Below, one piece after another: positions 1 to 5,728 of a DNA stretch of 10,045 nucleotides. Made by a program: the position numbers and the translations under genes. Position 1 is the stretch's first letter, and every line of letters starts with the position of its first letter. The stretch covers positions 1 through 10,045 of the forward strand of contig JAJZHR010000049.1 of the NCBI GenBank assembly GCA_021810815.1, written 5' to 3'. The notes beneath the pieces were generated by a model. That model saw only the letters and a list, made by a program, of their open reading frames with translations. It searched no databases and was not told where the DNA came from. This DNA is from Acidobacteriota bacterium. GTDB lineage: Bacteria > Acidobacteriota > Terriglobia > Terriglobales > Acidobacteriaceae.

Positions 1-29
1 CCAGACGTTTTGTTAGGTTTTTCAGGCAT
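1..29 (-). CDS. Start of a further gene downstream of scpB (possibly a pseudouridine synthase), cut by the window edge
   Basis: On the minus strand an ATG at 29-27 lies inside the last codons of scpB and opens a frame that runs to the window edge without a stop, reading MPEKPNKTSG. The start overlaps the scpB stop by eight bases, the arrangement expected for a co-transcribed, coupled gene. In many bacteria scpB is followed by an rRNA pseudouridine synthase gene of the RluB family, whose N-terminus is often lysine-rich, so that is the best guess. This rests on gene order only: nine codons are not enough to identify a family, and no clear Shine-Dalgarno sequence precedes the ATG. Confidence 0.4.
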
Positions 30-1116
30 TTTCGCTGCTTTCTGCGGATTCCGCTGGCTCTTCTGCCCTGGCCTGGTCGCTGTGAAGTTCGTGGCTCACA
101 GCCTGCTCGACGATCTCCGCGCTTCCATCCTCGATGTACTCGTCCAGCACCGGTGCTTCGCTGGTCATGGCCTGGCTGGATGCATCGGCTGCACCCTGCT
201 CGCCCTCGCCCAGCGGCAAACCGTCCTGCTCCGCCAGCTCTCCCGCCATCTTCTCGAACTCCTCCATGCTGGGCAGTTCGTTGATGTCCTTGAGGCCGAA
301 GCGCAGCAGGAACTCGCGCGTGGTCTTGTACAGGATGGGGCGGCCAATGACCTGCTTGCGGCCGGCCGTGGTGATGAGCTTGCGGCTGAGCAGACCGCCC
401 AGCACGCCGCCGGAGTCCACGCCGCGAATCTCAGAGATTTCCGGAGCTGTGACTGGCTGCTTGTACGCCACCACGGCCAGCGTCTCCAGCGCCTGCAGGC
501 TCAGCTTCATCGGCGGCTTCAGGCTCTTCACAAAGGAGCGGACGGTGTCGTGATACTCGGGCTTGGTGCCCATGCGGTAGCCGCCTGCCACCTCGCGAAT
601 CTCCATGCCGCGGCCGCTCGCAGCGTAGTCCGCAACCAGCGCATCGACTTCCCGGCGCAGCAGGTCGCGGAGCTTGCGCTCCTGATCGCGCGCCGCCTTC
701 TTCGCGGCGGCCTCTTCGTCCGCAGGAGAAGGCACCGGAGCAGCTTCTGCTTCCGAAGCTGCGGGAGCCTCGGCCGGGGAAGATACTGACTGTTCTGCTT
801 GCAACGCCGCAGCGGGCTCTGGCTCTACGGGCTCTGGTTCTATGGGCCCTGGCTCACCCGCTGAGGGTGGCGCGGACTTGCCCGGTTCAGAGCTTTGAGC
901 GGAATCGAAGGGCTGGTTGTCGCTGCTGGCAGACTCCGCCTCCGCGCTGTCGCCGGCTGGTGCGGACGCTTCGGCTGGCGCGGAGTCTGCGGCGAGCGGA
1001 CGTTCGGACGCGGCGAGTTCAGCGAGGTCGTCTGACAGAAGGGTGGAGAGCTGCGCCAGCGTCACCGGCTCTTCTGCTGCGTAGATGATTGCTTCGATCT
1101 TTGCTTTGAGGCTCAT
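22..1116 (-). CDS. scpB: Segregation and condensation protein B (ScpB)
   Basis: ScpB is the winged-helix dimer that binds ScpA and, with SMC, forms the cytoplasmic complex that compacts and segregates chromosomes. The 364-residue product starts with the typical N-terminal helix and turn (MSLKAKIEAIIYAAEEPVTL) and resumes the family sequence at about residue 145. Hallmarks are REVAGGYRMGTKPEY (174-188) and a second winged-helix stretch at about 204-248 containing LSLQALETLAVVAYKQPVT and the conserved RGVDSGGVL. ScpB is usually about 180-250 residues. The excess is a Pro/Ala/Glu/Ser-rich insert at about 36-145, inside the first winged-helix region, and an acidic tail from about 285. The ATG at 1116 is chosen because the family N-terminus begins there; no upstream in-frame ATG or GTG and no good Shine-Dalgarno sequence are visible. 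scpA lies 232 bases upstream. Confidence 0.95.
   Translation of the reverse strand: MSLKAKIEAIIYAAEEPVTLAQLSTLLSDDLAELAASERPLAADSAPAEASAPAGDSAEAESASSDNQPFDSAQSSEPGKSAPPSAGEPGPIEPEPVEPEPAAALQAEQSVSSPAEAPAASEAEAAPVPSPADEEAAAKKAARDQERKLRDLLRREVDALVADYAASGRGMEIREVAGGYRMGTKPEYHDTVRSFVKSLKPPMKLSLQALETLAVVAYKQPVTAPEISEIRGVDSGGVLGGLLSRKLITTAGRKQVIGRPILYKTTREFLLRFGLKDINELPSMEEFEKMAGELAEQDGLPLGEGEQGAADASSQAMTSEAPVLDEYIEDGSAEIVEQAVSHELHSDQARAEEPAESAESSENA
814..858 (-). repeat. Three tandem 15-base repeats inside scpB
   Basis: Three adjacent 15-base units (814-828, 829-843, 844-858; plus strand GGGCTCTGGCTCTAC, GGGCTCTGGTTCTAT, GGGCCCTGGCTCACC) encode, in scpB frame, the pentapeptides VEPEP, IEPEP and GEPGP. 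They sit within the low-complexity insert of ScpB. The unit length is a multiple of three, so copy-number change keeps the frame. The third copy is the most diverged. Confidence 0.8.
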
Positions 1117-1220
1117 GACCAGTTTCTGGTGCGGCCCGTTGCGGGAGCCGCGTGGATGGTTTTTCCGCGCAAGGCGGAGTCCTGTTGATTGTATGGGAAT
1201 GCGCCCAGGGAGAGTTCTCT

Positions 1221-1251
1221 ACCCATGCCTCAAAATCGAGATGTATAGGGT
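1221..1251 (-). repeat. Degenerate hairpin element in the scpA-scpB gap
   Basis: The 232 bases between scpA and scpB hold no convincing gene or promoter. Within them, ACCCATGCCTC (1221-1231) and GAGATGTATAGGGT (1238-1251) form an imperfect stem around the loop AAAATC, with one bulged base, one G-U pair and one mismatch near the loop. GCCCAGG occurs directly repeated on both sides (1203-1209 and 1252-1258). The core resembles degenerate intergenic hairpins with a CTC-AAAATC-GAG centre that I associate, from memory, with acidobacterial genomes. The stem is seen directly; membership of a dispersed family is inference. A second small hairpin with a two-base bulge lies at about 1134-1154, just upstream of the scpB start. 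Confidence 0.45.
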
Positions 1252-1348
1252 GCCCAGGAGCTTTGAAGTCTCGGAACCCTCGCTGAATGTTGACCCATTA
1301 TGGCTGAAAGCTGGAAACCGAACGATTCTCGCCGGGGCGGCGATTCCG

Positions 1349-2218
1349 CTAGCGCCAGTCGTCGCGCGCCTGGGCGTCCTGGCTGATCGCGCTCTCGAAG
1401 CCAGTGCCTTTCTTGATCATGATGTCCCCGAAATTGTCCTGCTGGCGCAGCAGGATGGCCTGCAGGCGAACCAGTTCCAGCATGGCCAGGAACATGCAGA
1501 TCAGAGCTCGCTCGGAGTGCGTCGCGTGCAGCAGCTTGCGCAGCGAAACGGGGCGGTCTTCCATCATCAGCCGCCGCTTGACGTACTCGATCATTTGACC
1601 GACGGTGACGGACTCCTCGTCCACGTTCAGCACAGGCCGCTCGCGCATCCGGTCCAGAATCTCGCGGAAGACGCGCACCAGATCGACGGTGTCGGCAGCA
1701 ACCTCCTGCTCCGTTCCCTCCGCGCCCTTGAACTGGCGCATGCCGGGGTTGGTCCAGGTGGCTTCTTCGATCTGCTGCTTCTGCAGCAGCATCTGCGCTG
1801 CGGACTTGAAGCGCTCGTGCTCCAGCAGGCGCTCCACCAGCTCACGGCGCGGATCCTCGGCCTCGCCGCCATCCAGCTCGCTGGGATCGCGCGGCAGCAG
1901 CATCTTGCTCTTGATGTGGATCAGCAGGGAAGCTACGTAGATGAACTCGCCCGCAGCGTCCACATCGGTCTGTTTCAGGTTCTCCACGTAGGAGAGGAAC
2001 TGCCTGGTAATGCGGGCGATGGGAATGTCGTAGATGTCGATGTCCTGCTTGCGGATCAGGTCCAGCAGCAGGTCCAGCGGCCCCTCGTACACCTGGCCCA
2101 CGGTGACGGAGAAGGGAGAGACGCTCGCCTCCTGCTTGCGCAGGTCCGAAGCCGACTTTTCGTAGGCAGCCTTCGGAGCTGTCTCGGGTGCTGCCGAGTT
2201 GGCTTCTTCGTTGCTCAT
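1349..2218 (-). CDS. scpA: Segregation and condensation protein A (ScpA kleisin)
   Basis: ScpA is the kleisin that bridges the SMC heads and carries the ScpB dimer, closing the ring that condenses the chromosome. The 289-residue product has a non-conserved, Ala/Glu-rich first 35 residues, then the diagnostic kleisin N-terminal helix motif YEGPLDLLLDLIRKQDIDIY (44-63) with DIPIARITRQFL following. The middle is an acidic, variable helical region (about 110-205). The C-terminal winged helix that contacts the SMC head is at about 212-275 (VTVGQMIEYVKRRL and RALICMFLAMLELVRLQAI). Length is slightly above the usual 240-280. The ATG overlaps the trpS stop as ATGA, and GAGG (minus strand, 2227-2224) sits five bases upstream, so translation is probably coupled to trpS. 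Confidence 0.96.
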   Translation of the reverse strand: MSNEEANSAAPETAPKAAYEKSASDLRKQEASVSPFSVTVGQVYEGPLDLLLDLIRKQDIDIYDIPIARITRQFLSYVENLKQTDVDAAGEFIYVASLLIHIKSKMLLPRDPSELDGGEAEDPRRELVERLLEHERFKSAAQMLLQKQQIEEATWTNPGMRQFKGAEGTEQEVAADTVDLVRVFREILDRMRERPVLNVDEESVTVGQMIEYVKRRLMMEDRPVSLRKLLHATHSERALICMFLAMLELVRLQAILLRQQDNFGDIMIKKGTGFESAISQDAQARDDWR

Positions 2219-3294
2219 GCCAGCCTCATTGCCGCGCGCACTTCCACCATCGTCTGCTCGGCGCGAAGGGCCGCCTTGGCTCGTCCCGCTTCCAGAATGT
2301 CCGTCACCAGTTGCGGCTGCGCCTCATACAAGCGGCGTCGCTCCTGAATTGGCGCAAGCTCGGCGACAATGCCGTTGGCGGCCCATCCCTTGCACTCGAT
2401 GCAGCCGATGCCAGCTGTGGTGCAGCCTTCCCACACTTTCAACCGGGTTTCATCTGTGGAGAAGACCTTGTGCAGGTCGCCGACCGGGCACACCTCGGGG
2501 TTGCCGGGATCGGTGCGGCGGATGCGCGCCGGGTCAGTGACCATCGTCTTCAGCTTGGAGCGAATCTCCGCTTCCGGGTCGCTGAGGAGGATGGTGTTGC
2601 CGTAGCTCTTGGACATCTTGCGGCCATCGGTGCCCGGGAGCTTGGGCGAGGCGGTGACTAGGACGTCCGGCTCGGGCAGAACATATAGAAGTTCTTGTGC
2701 CGATGGAGTCCTCAACATCTCTCCGATGAGCTTAGGTCCCGTAGGAAGTATCCGTTGGTAGAAATGATTGAACCTGCGGGCTACTTCGCGCGTGAGTTCC
2801 ACATGGGCGACTTGGTCCTGACCGACGGGGACGAACGATGGCTTGTAGAGCAGGATGTCGGCGGATTGAAGCAGCGGATAGCCGAGGAAGCCATAGGTGG
2901 CCAGATCCTTCTCCTTCAACTGCTCCTGCTGGTCCTTGTAGGTGGGAACGCGCTCCAGCCAGCTCAAAGGCGTGAACATGGCAAAGAGAGTGAACAGTTC
3001 CGCGTGCTGCGGGAGCTTCGACTGGATGAAGATGGTCGACCGCTCCGGATCGAGACCACCGGCGAGAAAGTCGAGAGCGACCTCGCGCGTGTTCTCCGGA
3101 ATGCCTGAGGGGTCGGGGTACTCTGTCGTCAGAGCGTGATAATCCGCGATGAAGAAGTAGCAGTCGTAGTCGTCCTGCAGCCGCACCCAGTTGTAGAGAG
3201 CGCCCATGTAGTTGCCGAGGTGCAGCTTTCCCGTGGGGCGCATGCCGCTCAGCACCCGCTTGCGCGGCGTCGATGTTGGATTCTGTTCGCTCAT
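2215..3294 (-). CDS. trpS: Tryptophan--tRNA ligase
   Basis: The enzyme charges tRNA-Trp with tryptophan using ATP, in the cytoplasm, as a class I synthetase homodimer. The class I HIGH-like motif is HLGN (residues 25-28, in MRPTGKLHLGNYMGA) and the KMSKS loop is at 226-230 (GTDGRKMSKSYGNT). The conserved VPVGQDQVAHVELTRE is at 155-170. A cysteine-containing segment GCTTAGIGCIEC (290-301) and C-terminal helices follow as in the longer TrpRS subfamily. I chose the ATG at 3294 (359 residues) because MSEQNPTSTPRKRVLSG leads directly into the family sequence. An in-frame ATG at 3354 would add 20 unrelated residues and begins inside an intergenic repeat. No Shine-Dalgarno sequence precedes 3294. 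Residues about 181-204 are an insert with atypical codons (see findings). The stop overlaps the scpA start. Confidence 0.96.
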   Translation of the reverse strand: MSEQNPTSTPRKRVLSGMRPTGKLHLGNYMGALYNWVRLQDDYDCYFFIADYHALTTEYPDPSGIPENTREVALDFLAGGLDPERSTIFIQSKLPQHAELFTLFAMFTPLSWLERVPTYKDQQEQLKEKDLATYGFLGYPLLQSADILLYKPSFVPVGQDQVAHVELTREVARRFNHFYQRILPTGPKLIGEMLRTPSAQELLYVLPEPDVLVTASPKLPGTDGRKMSKSYGNTILLSDPEAEIRSKLKTMVTDPARIRRTDPGNPEVCPVGDLHKVFSTDETRLKVWEGCTTAGIGCIECKGWAANGIVAELAPIQERRRLYEAQPQLVTDILEAGRAKAALRAEQTMVEVRAAMRLA

Positions 3295-3319
3295 TTTGGC
3301 TAAAAGGGAATGGTAAATG

Positions 3320-3348
3320 ATTGCGTTGGGGTGTTGCTGGTCGGTCAA
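3320..3348 (-). promoter_or_regulatory. Weak candidate promoter for trpS-scpA
   Basis: On the minus strand TTGACC (3348-3343) matches five of six bases of a sigma-70 -35 box. Seventeen bases further on is CGCAAT (3325-3320), a poor -10 match. Transcription would start a little over 10 bases downstream, leaving a short leader before the trpS ATG at 3294. The -35 lies at the end of the intergenic repeat. Transcription from the upstream M50 gene is an equally good explanation. Confidence 0.22.
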
Positions 3349-3388
3349 AAGCAACCGCGAGATCCATCGCCGCGCTCAGGATGACAGC
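3347..3388 (-). repeat. Intergenic repeat of the TGTCATCCTGAG type
   Basis: The 107 bases between the M50 gene and trpS contain, on the minus strand, TGTCATCCTGAGCG (from about 3386), then GCGATGGATCTCGCGG and TTGCTTTT ending at 3347. This resembles a dispersed intergenic sequence (TGTCATCCTGAGCG, a short GC-rich link, then AGGATCT and a T-rich tail) that I remember from acidobacterial and some other genomes. ATCC and GGAT can pair across the centre. Only one clear copy is in this window, so the repeat status is from memory. Its T-run could help end transcription coming from the M50 gene. Confidence 0.5.
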
Positions 3389-3401
3389 GGTTTGGAATTG
3401 C

Positions 3402-4100
3402 TTACATGCCCAGCAGCACGCGGTTGAACGCTCCGAGCATGGGGCCGAGCACTGCCCAGATCAGGCTGCCGCCGAACAGCAGCAGAAGGATGAGGCTGAG
3501 GAAGCCGAAGCGGTCGTACACCTGCTGCACGCGGTAGGGCAGGAAATGCCGCAGAATGTGGCTGCCATCCAGCGGAGGCACGGGAATCAGGTTGAAGACG
3601 AACAGCGACAGGTTGATGAGGATGCCGAAATAGAGCAGCAGGGCGAGAGGGAACAACTGCGGCAGGCCCTCGGTGGTAACGCGCGGGTCGCCGATGGCGA
3701 GGCCGATGGCCGCCATCACGGCATCGCCGCCGCCTGCGATGGCGTGCTTCAGCAGGATGAGCAGGATCAGCGAGACGGTGGCCGCCAGCAGGTTGCTGAT
3801 GGGCCCTGCGATGGTCACCAGGATGTCGTCGCGCTTGTAATGCTTGAAGTTGCGGCTGGTGACGGGCGTTGGCTTGGCCCATCCGATCAGCGGCATGTGG
3901 TACAGCATCGCGATCAGAGGCATGGCGATGCTGCCCCACGGATCGATGTGCTTCATGGGGTTCAGCGTGACCCGGCCCAGCATCATGGCCGTAGGATCGC
4001 CCAGCTTCCACGCCATCCACGCATGGGCGGACTCGTGCAGGCTGAAGGCGAAAATAAGAACGACAAACTCAAAAAGAATGAGCGCAACGTGCAGATTCAA
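3402..4100 (-). CDS. Site-2 protease family (M50) membrane zinc metalloprotease
   Basis: Members of this family are membrane-embedded zinc proteases that cleave substrates within or near the membrane. The 232-residue product is almost wholly hydrophobic with about five to six membrane segments and no PDZ domain. The zinc-binding HESAH (22-26) lies in the first membrane helix. The family AGPISNLLA motif is at 98-106, and NLIPVPPLDG (170-179) supplies the third zinc ligand, Asp178. This is the short, PDZ-less group found beside trpS and scpA in several phyla; the substrate is unknown. The start is a TTG at 4100: it places HESAH at the usual distance from the N-terminus, and AGAGG (minus strand, 4114-4110) sits nine bases upstream. 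hemL ends 165 bases upstream and trpS starts 107 bases downstream. Confidence 0.9.
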   Translation of the reverse strand: MNLHVALILFEFVVLIFAFSLHESAHAWMAWKLGDPTAMMLGRVTLNPMKHIDPWGSIAMPLIAMLYHMPLIGWAKPTPVTSRNFKHYKRDDILVTIAGPISNLLAATVSLILLILLKHAIAGGGDAVMAAIGLAIGDPRVTTEGLPQLFPLALLLYFGILINLSLFVFNLIPVPPLDGSHILRHFLPYRVQQVYDRFGFLSLILLLLFGGSLIWAVLGPMLGAFNRVLLGM

Positions 4101-4108
4101 GTGCCCGG

Positions 4109-4115
4109 ACCTCTC
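4109..4115 (-). promoter_or_regulatory. Ribosome binding site supporting the TTG start of the M50 gene
   Basis: The minus strand reads GAGAGGT here, nine bases before the TTG at 4100. No ATG or GTG start in the same frame would keep the zinc motif helix intact. The 9-mer CCTGAGGGA that runs into this site (4122-4114) occurs again at 4156-4148. Beside that second copy a short palindrome, AGGGAAATTCCCT (4140-4152), lies in the leader. Confidence 0.5.
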
Positions 4116-4188
4116 CCTCAGGCTTGCCGAAAAGCCGGAAGGGAAATTCCCTCAGGGCCAGCCCGGTTCATTCTTACTGTTTACGGAA

Positions 4189-4201
4189 TGGGCGATGCCC
4201 A
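4189..4201. other. Small hairpin downstream of hemL
   Basis: TGGGC (4189-4193), loop GAT and GCCCA (4197-4201) form a perfect five-base stem 65 bases after the hemL stop. There is no U-tract on either strand, so it is at best a weak terminator or a processing site between hemL and the M50 gene. Confidence 0.25.
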
Positions 4202-4236
4202 CGCCGGGGAAGCCGCGTTAAGTGGCTCCCGCATTG

Positions 4237-4272
4237 ATTCTATCCGGTTACGCGATACTATCCGGTCACGCG
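4237..4272 (-). repeat. Two-copy 18-base tandem repeat spanning the hemL stop
   Basis: On the minus strand CGCGTGACCGGATAGTAT (4272-4255) is followed directly by CGCGTAACCGGATAGAAT (4254-4237); 16 of 18 bases match. The first unit contains the hemL TGA (4268-4266). The second has TAA at the equivalent place, in the same reading frame, because 18 is a multiple of three. It looks like a small duplication of the gene end. Confidence 0.75.
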
Positions 4273-5603
4273 TGCCGGGCTGCAGCGGCCAGGGCCTGTT
4301 CTGCTGCTCGCAGCGTCTCTGCGACCTCTGCCTCGCCGTGCGCTGCTCCCAGGAACGCGGCCTCGAACTGCGAGGGCGGCAGCCACACGCCCTCATCCAG
4401 CATGGCGCGGTGGAAGCGGGCGAAGGCTGCTGTGTCCGATTTCGCTGCCGAGGCAAAGTCGGTCACCTCCTGCGGCGTGAAGAACCAGGTGAACATCGCT
4501 CCGACGCGGTTGGTTGTCAGCGGCACATCGGCCTTGCAGGCGAGCGCTGCGATGCCGTCCGCAATGGCGGCGCTGGTGGCTTCCAACTGCGGGTAAAGGG
4601 TGCTCTGGCGGTCGATCAGGTGCCGCAGCGTGGCGATTCCGGCGGCCATGGCCAACGGATTGCCGCTCAGCGTTCCCGCCTGGTAGACGGGGCCGAGCGG
4701 TGCGAGCATGTTCATGATCTCCGCTCGTCCGCCGAATGCGCCCACGGGCAGGCCGCCGCCGATGATCTTGCCCAGCGTCGTCAGGTCGGGAGCGCCGCCA
4801 ATTTCTCCCTTGTACAGCGCCTGAGCGCCTCCCAGAGCGACGCGGAAGCCGGTCATCACCTCGTCGAAGACGAGCAGGGCGCCATCATAGGCGGTGATGC
4901 GGCGGAGCGCAGCCAGGTAGCCGGGCTGCGGCAGCACCGTTCCCATATTGCCCGCGACGGGCTCCAGAATGATGCATGCGATCTGGCCGGGATGAGCCTC
5001 GAAGGCGGCTTCGACGGCTGCCACATCGTTGTAGGGGAGAGCGAGCGTGTGCATCGCCGTTTCCTCCGGAACGCCTGCCGAGCCGGGGATGCCGAAGGTC
5101 GCCACGCCGGAGCCGGCCTTCACCAGAAGGGCATCGGCGTGGCCGTGGTAGCAGCCCTCGAACTTGATGACGAATTTGCGACCGGTGAAGGCGCGCGCCA
5201 GCCGGATGGCGGACATTGTCGCCTCCGTGCCGGAGCTGACGAAGCGCATCTTCTCCATGCTGGGAACCGCGCTGCGGATCAGTTCCGCCAGGTCGGCCTC
5301 AGCGGGCGTGGAGGCTCCAAAGCTGGCGCCGTTCGCCGCCGCCCGCTGAATCGCCTCAACCACATGCGGAGCTGCGTGGCCCAGGATCATCGGTCCCCAG
5401 GAACCGAAGTAGTCGAGGTAGCGGTTGCCGTCCGCATCGTGCAGATACGCACCCTCGGCGCGGACGATGAACGGCGGATCGCCGCCAACGGCTCGAAAAG
5501 CGCGGACGGGCGAGTCCACGCCGCCGGGAAGGAACTGCTCGGCGCGAAGCTGCAGGAGGCGGGATTGTTCGAGGGATCGCATCGGTCTGGTCGTAGGCAT
5601 CAT
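4266..5603 (-). CDS. hemL: Glutamate-1-semialdehyde 2,1-aminomutase
   Basis: This PLP enzyme moves the amino group of glutamate-1-semialdehyde to give 5-aminolevulinate, the last step of the C5 route to haem and other tetrapyrroles, in the cytoplasm. The 445-residue length is close to the family norm. Visible hallmarks are LPGGVDSPVRAF (25-36), SSGTEATMSAIRLAR (123-137), GCYHGHAD (150-157), FDEVMTGFR (246-254) and the PLP-binding lysine 279 in TTLGKIIGGGLPVGAFGG. The start is one of two adjacent ATGs (5603 or 5600); a third at 5582 is possible, and none has a good Shine-Dalgarno sequence. The gene is divergent from the DCC-family gene and runs in the same direction as the M50-trpS-scpA-scpB set, but the 165-base gap suggests it may be a separate unit. 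No other haem gene is in the window. Confidence 0.96.
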   Translation of the reverse strand: MMPTTRPMRSLEQSRLLQLRAEQFLPGGVDSPVRAFRAVGGDPPFIVRAEGAYLHDADGNRYLDYFGSWGPMILGHAAPHVVEAIQRAAANGASFGASTPAEADLAELIRSAVPSMEKMRFVSSGTEATMSAIRLARAFTGRKFVIKFEGCYHGHADALLVKAGSGVATFGIPGSAGVPEETAMHTLALPYNDVAAVEAAFEAHPGQIACIILEPVAGNMGTVLPQPGYLAALRRITAYDGALLVFDEVMTGFRVALGGAQALYKGEIGGAPDLTTLGKIIGGGLPVGAFGGRAEIMNMLAPLGPVYQAGTLSGNPLAMAAGIATLRHLIDRQSTLYPQLEATSAAIADGIAALACKADVPLTTNRVGAMFTWFFTPQEVTDFASAAKSDTAAFARFHRAMLDEGVWLPPSQFEAAFLGAAHGEAEVAETLRAAEQALAAAARHA

Positions 5604-5642
5604 CGAACTCTAGTATCTAGCATAGGGAGGTTGCGAACTTAC

Positions 5643-5682
5643 CCTTTGCGATAAAGCCGCAAAAGGACGGGGCACCGCCCGT
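5643..5682. other. Two adjacent hairpins in the divergent hemL / DCC-gene region
   Basis: CCTTTGCG (5643-5650) and CGCAAAAGG (5658-5666) pair over eight bases with one bulged A around a seven-base loop. Immediately next, ACGGG (5667-5671) and CCCGT (5678-5682) pair around GCACCG. Both lie in the 125-base gap between divergent starts, so they may shape a leader RNA or an operator region. They match no riboswitch I recognise, and no clear -35/-10 pair is visible for either gene. Confidence 0.4.
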
Positions 5683-5715
5683 ATCGCAGGCAAGTATGGT
5701 TGAGCACACGCATTC

Positions 5716-5720
5716 AGGAG
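5716..5720 (+). promoter_or_regulatory. Shine-Dalgarno site deciding the DCC-gene start
   Basis: AGGAG ends eight bases before the ATG at 5729. The in-frame ATG at 5696 has only a weak purine stretch before it, so the downstream ATG is preferred. Confidence 0.55.
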
Positions 5721-5728
5721 TTGCTGGC

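Noticed and set aside
1228..1296. A 22-codon minus-strand open frame (MGQHSARVPRLQ...) in the scpA-scpB gap
   Set aside because: It is very short, lacks a ribosome binding site and runs through the hairpin repeat.
1170..1348. A promoter for scpB in the scpA-scpB gap (TACAAT, TATACA and CATAAT were considered as -10 boxes)
   Set aside because: None has an acceptable -35 box at 16-18 bases.
1085..2347. A 420-codon plus-strand open frame opposite the scpB start, the gap and scpA
   Set aside because: It is antisense to scpA and scpB and shows no motif; it is open only because of high GC content.
3295..3354. An N-terminal extension of TrpRS from the ATG at 3354
   Set aside because: The added 20 residues have no family likeness and are encoded partly by an intergenic repeat; the ATG at 3294 leads straight into the conserved sequence.
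3321..5654. A 777-codon open frame on the plus strand running across the M50 gene and hemL
   Set aside because: It is antisense to two well-supported genes, has no family-like motifs and an Arg/Gln/His-rich composition typical of the reverse frame of GC-rich coding DNA.
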